From contig NZ_JALXBK010000047.1 of assembly GCF_026991475.1 (NCBI RefSeq), positions 97,443-161,442 on the forward strand: a DNA stretch of 64,000 bases. The letters are read 5' to 3'. Position 1 is the first letter of the stretch. Each line of letters opens with the position of its first letter. This stretch comes from Sulfurimonas sp. (lineage in GTDB: Bacteria; Campylobacterota; Campylobacteria; Campylobacterales; Sulfurimonadaceae). Below, piece after piece: positions 52,228 to 61,168 of this stretch. The notes below the pieces were generated by a model, which had not been told where the DNA came from, did not search any database, and was given only the letters and a program-made list of their open reading frames with translations. A program made the position numbers and the translations under genes.

Positions 52228-53381
52228 GTAGCAGCATACAAGAAGAGAATAAATTTATCTCTTATCTACAAGATTACTGGGATATATATGTAGGAGTGTT
52301 TTGTGTTGCTTTAGCATTTTACTTTTATCATAATAATATGGATGCATTAGCAACTATTGTTTCAGCAGTTGCCATTGGCACGCTCTCATTGACAGTTTCT
52401 GAGATTGCCGAAATTCTCTCTGAGCGATTTCCTGAACCCTATGGAAGTTTTGTGCTTACTGCAAGTGCTGTTATAGTTGAGATTATACTTCTATATATGA
52501 TTTTACTCCAAGCGGTACAAGACCCTGAAGTTGTAAAGACTGTAAAGGGTGGGATTATTGCTGCTGTTATTGTAGATATGAATGTACTGCTTGGATTTGC
52601 AGTCTTTGTAGGAGGTCTGCGTTTTGTGGAACAAGAACACAACAAAGATACCTCTAGCACCTACACAACCATCTTACTTGTAGCAAGTTTGGCACTCCTT
52701 GTACCGAGTATTTTAAATGAGAGTAATCACTCTCAAACTACACTCTATCAAGTCTCTATGATTCTCTCAGGCTTATTGATGATTTATTATATTATTATTG
52801 TCGTATTTCAGACCAAAACGCATACACATTTTTTCAAACAAACTGCAAGAAGCAGACTACTCAGACTTAAAAGAAAAATGAAAGAAGAGCATGATGAGGA
52901 AGAAGATGATGACTATCTATTTGACAGATTTAATAATTTTGGCTTAATAGTTGCAATATTCATTTTTATTGCCATTATTGCACTCAGTGCGGAGATATTT
53001 GCACATGATGGGATGAAACTTGCTGCAGATTATGGCATTTCTCATGGTATTGCAGGCTTAATTATTGCGCTAATTTCTGCATCTCCAGAGTTACTCACAG
53101 CAGTTAAGGCTGCAAAAAATGATGAGATACAGCGTGTCATCAACATTGCCATGGGAGCATCTACAGTCTCCATACTTGTAACAGTTCCCGTTCTAATGGG
53201 ACTAGCATATGCTAGTCATATCAACTTGACACTAGACTTTAGCCCACTTGAGATTGGGGCACTCATCTTTACAATTATTTTAGCGTGGAAGACTACAGAA
53301 GAGGGTCATACCAACTACATTGAGGGGCTATCGCACCTTATGTTCTTTGCTGCGTTTACAATTATTGCAGCGTATTATTAA
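52224..53381 (+). CDS. Cation/proton exchanger-like membrane protein (CaCA superfamily)
   Basis: Multi-TM repeat; SEIAEILSERFPEPYGSFVLTASAVIVE, GISHGIAGLIIALISASPELLTA. Confidence 0.75.
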   Translation: MSSSIQEENKFISYLQDYWDIYVGVFCVALAFYFYHNNMDALATIVSAVAIGTLSLTVSEIAEILSERFPEPYGSFVLTASAVIVEIILLYMILLQAVQDPEVVKTVKGGIIAAVIVDMNVLLGFAVFVGGLRFVEQEHNKDTSSTYTTILLVASLALLVPSILNESNHSQTTLYQVSMILSGLLMIYYIIIVVFQTKTHTHFFKQTARSRLLRLKRKMKEEHDEEEDDDYLFDRFNNFGLIVAIFIFIAIIALSAEIFAHDGMKLAADYGISHGIAGLIIALISASPELLTAVKAAKNDEIQRVINIAMGASTVSILVTVPVLMGLAYASHINLTLDFSPLEIGALIFTIILAWKTTEEGHTNYIEGLSHLMFFAAFTIIAAYY

Positions 53382-53522
53382 TAAGCGATATGAAGGGAAT
53401 GAAAAATAAAATCTTAACAAAAATAGTCGAGAAAAGTACAAAAAATATTTATCAGCACTAAATAAGGAATTTGAAGTTACTATACATATGGTATAATTAT
53501 CTTATATGTGAAAAGGTCTTAG

Positions 53523-53789
53523 ATGTATAGATGGAATGAAGAAAAAAATGAGTTATTATTATCTCAGAGAGGCGTTAGTTTTAATGATGTTCTCTATGAA
53601 CTAGAAAACAATGGAGTTATAGATAATTATAAACATCCAAATATTGAGAAATATCCAAATCAATATATTTATGTTATTTCTTTAAAAGGCTATATTCACT
53701 ATGTACCATATGTAAAAAATGACGATTATATATTTCTAAAAAATATAATACCAAGTAGAAAGTTAAATAAACAGTATAAAGGAGTTTAG
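53523..53789 (+). CDS. BrnT-like type II toxin
   Basis: MYRWNEEKNELLLSQRGVSFNDVLYEL...FLKNIIPSRKLNK, similar in layout to BrnT RNases. Confidence 0.75.
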   Translation: MYRWNEEKNELLLSQRGVSFNDVLYELENNGVIDNYKHPNIEKYPNQYIYVISLKGYIHYVPYVKNDDYIFLKNIIPSRKLNKQYKGV

Positions 53790-53790
53790 T

Positions 53791-54060
53791 ATGAATTATT
53801 CAAATGAAGAATTAGAGCTATTGAATGACATAGAAAGTGGTAATATAAAGAGTGTACCATTTGATAATGATAAAATAAAACAAATGGCAAAAGAGACAAG
53901 ACAATACAACCAAGAAAAGAAACAAATTAGCATAAATCTTAAAAGATCAGATTTAGATATGATAAAACAAAGAGCAGATAATATTGGAATATCTTACCAA
54001 AATATTATACAAGCGTTGATACATAATTATACAAGCAATAAAATAAGTATAAATATTTAA
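53791..54060 (+). CDS. CopG/BrnA-like antitoxin
   Basis: Follows toxin after 1 nt; C-terminal RHH-like ISINLKRSDLDMIKQRADNIGISYQNIIQALIHNY. Confidence 0.75.
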   Translation: MNYSNEELELLNDIESGNIKSVPFDNDKIKQMAKETRQYNQEKKQISINLKRSDLDMIKQRADNIGISYQNIIQALIHNYTSNKISINI

Positions 54061-54175
54061 TGAAATAGGTATTTTTAATGCTTCACTTTTATTATAGAAG
54101 ATAATTTTTATCGTTTACTAAATATTGTCTTTATAGTTTTATAATTTCAACATATCAAAAATATAAGGAGTTGCA

Positions 54176-54877
54176 ATGGCATGTGACGCTCCAATTCAAG
54201 TAAAAAAAGAGGTTGTCTCAGAACATGAGACTGAAATATCAACTATAAAAGAGGAGAAAAAAATGAGTTCAACATTAGTAATGCAAAAAGCACCAGAGTT
54301 TTCTATGGAGGCGTATGACGCTAAAAGTGGTCACTATACAACTGTTAGTAGCAGCGATTATGAAGGGAAATGGCATGTGGTCTGTTTCTATCCTGCTGAC
54401 TTTACTTTTGTATGTCCTACTGAGATTGCAGCGATGAATGCAAAATATGATGAGTTTCAAGCGATGGGTGTTGATATTTTAGCAGTATCAACTGACACTA
54501 AATTTTCTCATAAAAGATTTGTAGAGACAGAACCACTTTTAAAAGATTTAAAACTGACTATGGGTGCTGATGGTACAAAAGAGGTGAGTCGTGCTTTTGG
54601 TGTACTTCTTGAAGATGAAGGTGTTGCACTTCGTGGTAGATTTCTTATAAATCCAGAGGGTGTTGTCGTAGCACAAGAGGTTCAAGCGCCATCGGTCGGT
54701 AGAAATGTAAATGAGTTCTTAAGACAAGTAGAAGCGTGGCAACATGCTACAAGAACAGGTGAAGTTTGTCCTGCAGGATGGAGACCAGGTAAAAAAACAC
54801 TGCCAGTAAACACTGATGTAGAACAGATGACAGGTCGTGTTGGTGATTACATCACAATTGAAGAAATTTTAAGTTAA
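54176..54877 (+). CDS. Peroxiredoxin, AhpC/typical 2-Cys type
   Basis: FYPADFTFVCPTEIAAMN, HATRTGEVCPAGWRPG; alternative internal ATG at 54263. Confidence 0.9.
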   Translation: MACDAPIQVKKEVVSEHETEISTIKEEKKMSSTLVMQKAPEFSMEAYDAKSGHYTTVSSSDYEGKWHVVCFYPADFTFVCPTEIAAMNAKYDEFQAMGVDILAVSTDTKFSHKRFVETEPLLKDLKLTMGADGTKEVSRAFGVLLEDEGVALRGRFLINPEGVVVAQEVQAPSVGRNVNEFLRQVEAWQHATRTGEVCPAGWRPGKKTLPVNTDVEQMTGRVGDYITIEEILS

Positions 54878-54887
54878 AGGAAAAAAT

Positions 54888-55283
54888 ATGGCAACAATAA
54901 CAAAAGAGACATTAACACAAATCATTGCTAATGATGTTAAAAAAGAAAATTTAGGTCTTGTAGATTTACATAAAACAAGAGAGTTGTTGATGGATGCTGG
55001 TGCAGTTCTTTTAGATGTAAGACCACCAGCAAAAGTAGAAGGTGACAATGCTCAAGAAGCAGGAATTGCCAACGCTTTTTATACTCCATATCCAAAATTT
55101 ACAGACTCTTTAGACCTGCTACCAACAGATAAAAATACACCTATAGTTGTAGGCTGTTTAAAAGCTTGGTTTGCAAACCGTGTAATGGGTTACTTAGAAG
55201 TGATGGGCTATACAAATGTTTATGTTTTAGATACTAGTATTGTTGATCTCATAGAAGTACACTACGCACATACAAATCGCTAG
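54888..55283 (+). CDS. Rhodanese-like domain protein
   Basis: LLDVRPPAKVEG; TPIVVGCLKAWFANRVMGYLEVMGYTNVYVLD. Confidence 0.8.
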   Translation: MATITKETLTQIIANDVKKENLGLVDLHKTRELLMDAGAVLLDVRPPAKVEGDNAQEAGIANAFYTPYPKFTDSLDLLPTDKNTPIVVGCLKAWFANRVMGYLEVMGYTNVYVLDTSIVDLIEVHYAHTNR

Positions 55284-55287
55284 ATTA

Positions 55288-55330
55288 TGCTTAGAGACCT
55301 CTAATAACGGGTCTCATAAGCAAATTTTTT
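55288..55330 (+). terminator. Rho-independent terminator-like hairpin after the rhodanese gene
   Basis: GCTTA-GAGACC ... GGTCTC-A-TAAGC stem with one bulge, followed by AAATTTTTTCTCC. Confidence 0.7.
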
Positions 55331-55448
55331 CTCCTAATTCAGTATTTTTACCTTATTCAAACCTTTTGAAATGATATTAGTCAATAATTTTTCAAAAAAA
55401 TTATGTCATACTTTAAACTATTACATATAATTGAAAACAAGGTCAAAA

Positions 55449-56567
55449 ATGATAAAAATTATTTTTCTTACTCTATTTGTCACACTTTTGTCGGCAAGCT
55501 ATCGTACAAATAAATCGTGCAGTGAGTGTCATCAACAAATTTTCCAAGAGTATCAAAGTTCTTACCACTCTAAGACATATTTCAACGATAAGCTACATAG
55601 AAAAGTTGCCAACCTAGCAGCAAGTGAAGATCATTATAATTGTGCAACATGTCATATGCCATCGGCTCAAAACCAAAAAGAGTTAGCTAATGGTACTCTA
55701 AAACCTGATTCATCAAAACAGAGAGAAAAAGATGCTATTAGTTGTTTTTATTGTCATCAGATTGCCTATGTAAAAAAAGCCCATCTTAAAAACAAAATAA
55801 TTCTTACCAAACAAATAGCAAATTATAAACCAACTTTATACGGCTCTTTAAAAAATCCTGACGAGAGTGATAAACACACAATGACACATAGCCCTATTTA
55901 TGACAAATATGTCTGTTCTGGCTGTCATTCACATAAAAGAAACACCCATGGTACGCTAATCTTTGATGCGATGAATGGCAAGATGGACAGTAAAGAGTGT
56001 ATTAAATGTCATATGCCTCTTGTAGCTGGAAAAGTTGAAAAAATGAACAAAAAAATTCGTACGCAACATCATGACCATAGCTTTAATGGCATACATAATA
56101 TGAGCATGAGAAAAAAAGGGATAGAGTTAAATATTCATGTAAAGAATAAAAAAATTGAAGTGAGCATTAAAAATAAAATGCCTCATCCACTTATCATCCA
56201 AGTTGCAAGGTTAAATTATTTACAACTTAATATAAAAAGAGATGGCAAAATCATCTGGCAAAATTATAAAAAATCTCCTACTGAGGACAAACAGGGTATA
56301 TTTAAAATTGATTTTTTAGGGGCTGATGGAAAACCTGTTGTTATACCTGCTTTTGCATACAAAAGAGGGTTTGTAAACAATATAAAAGCAAAAGAGACAA
56401 AAAAATTGATTTATAATGTTCCAGACTTGAAAGATGGTGATATAATCACAGCTTCTATGTATGTGATATTAGAAAAACCTAGCTGCTGGAAAACTCTAAA
56501 TTTACAAGATTCCAGTTTAAAAACACCAATGCTTTTAAAAAGTAAAATATATACAATAGAGAAATAA
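55449..56567 (+). CDS. Periplasmic pentaheme c-type cytochrome (cytochrome c554-like)
   Basis: Five CXXCH motifs (CSECH, CATCH, CFYCH, CSGCH, CIKCH) after a signal peptide; ATG at 55449. Confidence 0.8.
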   Translation: MIKIIFLTLFVTLLSASYRTNKSCSECHQQIFQEYQSSYHSKTYFNDKLHRKVANLAASEDHYNCATCHMPSAQNQKELANGTLKPDSSKQREKDAISCFYCHQIAYVKKAHLKNKIILTKQIANYKPTLYGSLKNPDESDKHTMTHSPIYDKYVCSGCHSHKRNTHGTLIFDAMNGKMDSKECIKCHMPLVAGKVEKMNKKIRTQHHDHSFNGIHNMSMRKKGIELNIHVKNKKIEVSIKNKMPHPLIIQVARLNYLQLNIKRDGKIIWQNYKKSPTEDKQGIFKIDFLGADGKPVVIPAFAYKRGFVNNIKAKETKKLIYNVPDLKDGDIITASMYVILEKPSCWKTLNLQDSSLKTPMLLKSKIYTIEK

Positions 56568-56577
56568 CAAATTAATT

Positions 56578-56853
56578 TTAACCTATTCGTATCGCCTTAG
56601 TATGCAAAAGAGCATCTGCAATTTTTCCCCTAGCAGACTCTATAAGGCGAGAGAATGTGGTGCGAGAGATGCCCATTTTATCTGCACACTCTTGCTGGTA
56701 AAGCCCTTCATAGTCTGCTAAACGCAGTGCTTCCATCTCATCTTCACGCAGTGCGACTCTTTCAAGTTCACTGCGTTTAACACCACATGGCTTAAAGCAG
56801 ATATGGCTATGATCTGCATCTATATTTCTCTGTATTGGTTTTCTACCTCTCAT
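56578..56853 (-). CDS. DUF134-family HTH protein
   Basis: MRGRKP...LREDEMEALRLADYEGLYQQECADKMGISRTTFSRLIESARGKIADAL. Confidence 0.9.
   Translation of the reverse strand: MRGRKPIQRNIDADHSHICFKPCGVKRSELERVALREDEMEALRLADYEGLYQQECADKMGISRTTFSRLIESARGKIADALLHTKAIRIG
56719..56779. repeat. 11-bp perfect inverted pair of the iterated motif inside the DUF134 gene
   Basis: TAAACGCAGTG (56719-56729) and CACTGCGTTTA (56769-56779). Confidence 0.9.
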
Positions 56854-56868
56854 ACAAACCCCCTGCGT

Positions 56869-57243
56869 TTAGATATTGCCATCTAAAAAGTTACGCACTA
56901 CCTCATCAGCTGTTGCACCATGTTTTTGACGTATTTTTTTTACTTTTAAGCCAATGGACTCTAATGCTTCTTTCATATTTTCACCCACAGCTTGCACTAA
57001 AATAATGTCACAATTTTTAAGCGCTTCTACATCTTTTCTATGTGAATTCGTATGCTCTTTATGTCCCATCTCAGAGTGGTCATGTTCTTCATTTTCTCTA
57101 TGAGCATGATGCCCACCATCATGATGTTTGTTTGGCACTACTTCTACAAATTTATCATCATCATAAATCGCAAAGTATGCACTTTGTCCTGTTTTTTTTA
57201 CTATTGTCTTTTTATCTTCATCTACTGCTAAAACTATTTTCAT
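56869..57243 (-). CDS. NifX/NifB-type dinitrogenase iron-molybdenum cofactor-binding family protein with His-rich insertion
   Basis: MKIVLAVDEDKKTIVKKTGQSAYFAIYD...CDIILVQAVGENMKEALESIGLKV; HHDGGHHAHRENEEHDHSEMGHKEHTNSH. Confidence 0.8.
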   Translation of the reverse strand: MKIVLAVDEDKKTIVKKTGQSAYFAIYDDDKFVEVVPNKHHDGGHHAHRENEEHDHSEMGHKEHTNSHRKDVEALKNCDIILVQAVGENMKEALESIGLKVKKIRQKHGATADEVVRNFLDGNI

Positions 57244-57959
57244 TTTTTATCCTTTTGTGATTTTAAAGAGAGTATCCACTGAGCAATTGTTTTAACATCT
57301 GCGTCTCTTAACTTTTTAAACGCAGGCATCACTGCACCTTTAGAGCTTGCATATTTTTTCTTACTACCATTTTTAATGCTATGCATCAAAACTGCTAATG
57401 AGTTTCCTTTTCTCTTTGCAATATCTCTAAATGCAGGTCCAACGATTTTTTTATCTACTTTATGACAAGAGAGACACCCATTTTTAAGCACCAATCGCTC
57501 ACCTTTTGGCATTGCATTTAGTTTGTTTTCTAAAAGTTGTGCTTCATTCAGATTTTTCTCTGTAAAATGTGAGAACATATACTCTGCTATAGCTTGAAGC
57601 TCATCTTGTGTTACTTTTCCTTTTTGTGAAGGCATAATTCCATAAGTTTTCAGACTTGCTTTATCACAAAATGATTTACTCGCACTTGGATTTATAACAT
57701 AATCTTTCACAAACGCAATCGCCTTTGGAATTCGCTGACTCTCATCTTCTGTTTTTATGAAATGTACTACATGAAAAGCAACTGCCATCATCGCTGGTGC
57801 TTTTTCATCTTTAAAAGTCTTAGGTGGCAGGTCAATATTATGACACTTCGTGCACTTTTGCTCTAAAAGTTTTTTTCCGTCTAAATTATTTACCTTTTTA
57901 TCTTGTGAACAGCCACTAAAGAGTAATAATAGAACCGATGTTAAAAATATTATTCTCAT
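57240..57959 (-). CDS. Diheme c-type cytochrome lipoprotein
   Basis: Lipobox LLFSGCS; CTKCH and CLSCH heme motifs. Confidence 0.85.
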   Translation of the reverse strand: MRIIFLTSVLLLLFSGCSQDKKVNNLDGKKLLEQKCTKCHNIDLPPKTFKDEKAPAMMAVAFHVVHFIKTEDESQRIPKAIAFVKDYVINPSASKSFCDKASLKTYGIMPSQKGKVTQDELQAIAEYMFSHFTEKNLNEAQLLENKLNAMPKGERLVLKNGCLSCHKVDKKIVGPAFRDIAKRKGNSLAVLMHSIKNGSKKKYASSKGAVMPAFKKLRDADVKTIAQWILSLKSQKDKK

Positions 57960-59281
57960 TTTTCATCCTTTTTTAGTAATTTTCTAATACTCTCTTCATC
58001 TGTTAAACTCTCATCATATTTAACAACTACAACATGTTCTGTATCATTAATATACCACTCTATAACACCCTCTTTAGTGTGCAATTCTTGATGTTTAGCA
58101 TGGTCTGTATCATCTAAATGAATGTAAGCAATTTTATTTTTTGCAGGATTATCAAGAGTAAAAAGCATAACAGCCCAAGCAATACATAAAACAATAATTC
58201 CATAAGAGACAACACTCAAACTTGTTATATCAAGAAGCATACCACCAATAAAACCGCCAATAAAAGTTCCAAAGTAACCAAAGCTATTGAAAATTCCAAG
58301 AACTTTACCTCTTTGATGAACTTTTGCATATTTTGAAGCTAAAGATTGCAATATAGGTTCTTGAAGATTAAAACCGATAAAAAAGATAATAACACCTGCA
58401 ACAAATGCCATATATGTATGACTTAGTCCAATAATGAGATATGCAATAGCGAGAAAAAGAACACCAAGAAGTAAAATAAGTTTATACTTCCCTTTTTTCT
58501 CTGCTATCATAGCAGCAGGTCCCATTGCTAAAATTCCAACTATCATAGATGGAAGGTAAATTTTATAGAGTTCACTTTCGCTCCATCCATATGTCTTAAT
58601 CAAAACAATAGGAATAATCATAAATGCAAAAGTCATAAAACCTTTTACTAGCATATTTGTTATGTTCATCTTCATGAGATTTTTATTTTCAAACATTTTA
58701 AATTTATCACTTTCTAAATATGTATGCTTAATGACTGGAGGATCCGGAACATATTTCACTAAAACATAAATAGATGCAAGTGCTAAAAATGTAACAATAA
58801 AAAACAGAGTAGGAACACCACCACAATAAGCAGCAATAGTAGGTCCAGCAATCATAGAGAGTGCAAATGCCATCCCAATACTTCCACCCATTATAGCCAT
58901 TGCTTTACCACGCTCTTCCTCTTTAACTACATCACTAATAGTCGCAGTAATTACAGAACCAATAGCACCAGCACCTTGAAGCAATCGCCCAATAAGCAAG
59001 GTATAAACATCTGTCGCCAAACCAGCAACCAAAGAACCAATAGCAAAGATAATAAGACCAAAAATAATCGTCTTTTTTCTCCCTATTTTATCACTGATTG
59101 TTCCAAATGGAACCTGAAAGAGCATCTGCGTTATCGCATATCCACCGATGATAATACCAACCATAGTATGACTGGAGTTTGGCATATCTAAAGCATAGAC
59201 AGAAAGCACTGGAAGGACTATAAAAAGCCCAAACATTCTTAACGAAATAATAAGATTTAGAGGTAATATTTTTTTAAACAT
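57956..59281 (-). CDS. MFS transporter with C-terminal cytoplasmic domain (YajR-like architecture)
   Basis: GTISDKIGRKKTIIFGL; 12-TM pattern plus a C-terminal domain VIEWYINDTEHVVVVKYDESLTDEESIRKLL. Confidence 0.85.
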   Translation of the reverse strand: MFKKILPLNLIISLRMFGLFIVLPVLSVYALDMPNSSHTMVGIIIGGYAITQMLFQVPFGTISDKIGRKKTIIFGLIIFAIGSLVAGLATDVYTLLIGRLLQGAGAIGSVITATISDVVKEEERGKAMAIMGGSIGMAFALSMIAGPTIAAYCGGVPTLFFIVTFLALASIYVLVKYVPDPPVIKHTYLESDKFKMFENKNLMKMNITNMLVKGFMTFAFMIIPIVLIKTYGWSESELYKIYLPSMIVGILAMGPAAMIAEKKGKYKLILLLGVLFLAIAYLIIGLSHTYMAFVAGVIIFFIGFNLQEPILQSLASKYAKVHQRGKVLGIFNSFGYFGTFIGGFIGGMLLDITSLSVVSYGIIVLCIAWAVMLFTLDNPAKNKIAYIHLDDTDHAKHQELHTKEGVIEWYINDTEHVVVVKYDESLTDEESIRKLLKKDEK

Positions 59282-60449
59282 TCATTTTTCCTTTTTGTAT
59301 TGTAGCATCCAAAACAGATGCAAAACCAATGGCAATATATGCCAAAACTGCAGCGATTATGTAAGTAGTTTTCAAACCTATAGCATCACCAAAAACTCCC
59401 ATAGCCAGCACTACAATAGAACTTATTGAGAAGTTTATACTCATATAGACACTGTTTATAAATGTCGGCATTTTTGTATCTAACTCATGAATAACAGAGA
59501 GCATAATAGGACCATTTGCAAACATAAAAATTCCCAAAAGTGCTAAAAGTGGAAACATTGTGTAGGGTGTTGTACTAAAGAGAAAAGCACTCATAGTAAG
59601 CGCTGCCCCACTTGACATGATGACAAGCGTTTTTTGTCTTCCGATTTTATCTGAAATAGTTCCCGAGGCAAATGTGCCAATAACCCCAAAGAACTGCAAA
59701 ACTGCCAAAGCACTACTTGCTACCCACAAAGAGAAACCCTCTTGTGTGAGATAAATAGCCAGATAAAGCGTTACCGCCATCTTCATAGCAGACTGAAAAA
59801 ACATAAAACCGCTCATAACACCAAAGAGAGGTAAAAAGCGTTTTACTTCACGCAGGGCATCGCCCTTCTCTCTCTTTTTTGTAAACTTTGTCTGAGTAAA
59901 GTTAAAATTTCTCAGTTTATAGTACAAAATCAGCGAAGCGATAATTCCAAAAGGCATAAGTCTCCAAGTACCCTCAAGTCCCCACAAAGAGACACCACCA
60001 GTGATTATCAAAGGACCAAGTGTACGCGCAAGCTCTCCACCAACCATAAAGTAACTCATTCCCCGTCCAAGTTTATCGCCAGAAGATGCTTTTATCATCC
60101 CGGGCGAGGGAATATGAAAGAGTGTTGAAGTAATCCCTGCAATAAAAAGTAAAATGAGTAACATCGCATAAGAGTTAGCCACGCCCAAGAGTGACATCAC
60201 AACAGCAGTAAACGCAGGAGATAAAATCACAAAATAACGAGCATCACTCCTCTCAGCCAAAAGACCAAAGAAAGGATTTAAAAGAGAAGGAATTTTTCTA
60301 GCAATATCTAAAAAAGCACTCATAACAAGGCTCATACCAAGCTTATCTATAAGCAGTGGCAAAATAGGTGCTAAAAAAGCGGAGTAAGTATCTTGTACTA
60401 AATGTGCTACAGAGACCGTAGCAATGATATTATTATCTTTTTTTTGCAA
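59274..60449 (-). CDS. MFS transporter (fosmidomycin-resistance-like subgroup)
   Basis: VAHLVQDTYSAFLAPILPLLIDKLGMS; GTISDKIGRQKTLVIMS. Confidence 0.85.
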   Translation of the reverse strand: MQKKDNNIIATVSVAHLVQDTYSAFLAPILPLLIDKLGMSLVMSAFLDIARKIPSLLNPFFGLLAERSDARYFVILSPAFTAVVMSLLGVANSYAMLLILLFIAGITSTLFHIPSPGMIKASSGDKLGRGMSYFMVGGELARTLGPLIITGGVSLWGLEGTWRLMPFGIIASLILYYKLRNFNFTQTKFTKKREKGDALREVKRFLPLFGVMSGFMFFQSAMKMAVTLYLAIYLTQEGFSLWVASSALAVLQFFGVIGTFASGTISDKIGRQKTLVIMSSGAALTMSAFLFSTTPYTMFPLLALLGIFMFANGPIMLSVIHELDTKMPTFINSVYMSINFSISSIVVLAMGVFGDAIGLKTTYIIAAVLAYIAIGFASVLDATIQKGKMNV

Positions 60450-60481
60450 TTTAGCATTATCCTTGAAAACATATTACTGAA

Positions 60482-60510
60482 ATTATATCGGTCATATGTT
60501 CACAAGTCAA
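60482..60510 (-). promoter_or_regulatory. Sigma70 promoter with palindromic operator in spacer, upstream of MFS operon
   Basis: Reverse strand TTGACT-TGTGAACATATGACCGA-TATAAT (17-bp spacer); start codon at 60449. Confidence 0.75.
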
Positions 60511-61168
60511 TAGAAAGAGTAAATAATTCAATTGCCCTGTCACCACTACAGTGTGTAGGTCTTGCACACTTAACACCCATCTCTTTAAGCGCATCTATTG
60601 TCTGTAATATTTTTTCATCACTACTTCTTAAAAGATGAAAACCACCCTCAACGCAGCGAATATCTCTACCAATAATCTCTCGTGCAACTTTTGTAATATT
60701 TTCAACTCCAAAGTGTCCACAACCCGTTATGAGCGTACTCTCTTGTTTATCTATTATGAGAGACTGCTCGGGAGTTTCATCTCCTAAAACTCCAGTTGTA
60801 TAGAGATTTGCAAAAAGTTTTTGTGGTTTTTTCCCACAAACTACGACCTCTTTCACCAAAGTTTTCAGATCTTTAATCAAATGTTTTGAGAGTGAAGAGG
60901 GAACAAAGAGTGTAAGATTTGGATTAAGCTCAATAATGCTGTCTAAACCTCCAATATGATCCCAATGAGAATGTGTAATAAAAAGATACTCTATTTCCTT
61001 CACATCAACATTAAGTTGCTGCATATTTTTTAAAAGAACACGCCCATTGCTGCCTGTGTCAAAAAGAAGTTTATACTCCTCTAGGTAAGCACTAAATCCC
61101 CAAAGAGAGTGGCATGTATCACATACTTTATAGTTATCAAAAAGAATTTTCATGATTTTTATCTCCAT
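60500..61168 (-). CDS. MBL-fold metallohydrolase
   Basis: LFITHSHWDHIGGL, TGCGHFGVENI, PTHCSGDRA; likely start MKILFDNYK at 61153. Confidence 0.85.
   Translation of the reverse strand: MEIKIMKILFDNYKVCDTCHSLWGFSAYLEEYKLLFDTGSNGRVLLKNMQQLNVDVKEIEYLFITHSHWDHIGGLDSIIELNPNLTLFVPSSLSKHLIKDLKTLVKEVVVCGKKPQKLFANLYTTGVLGDETPEQSLIIDKQESTLITGCGHFGVENITKVAREIIGRDIRCVEGGFHLLRSSDEKILQTIDALKEMGVKCARPTHCSGDRAIELFTLSIDL

Noticed and set aside
2433-57718. About 16 AAACGCAA/TTGCGTTT words as a second family
   Set aside because: They differ from the main motif only in the last base, are less frequent than AAACGCAG and mostly in one orientation. They are likely diverged copies or background, so I did not count them in the main repeat set.
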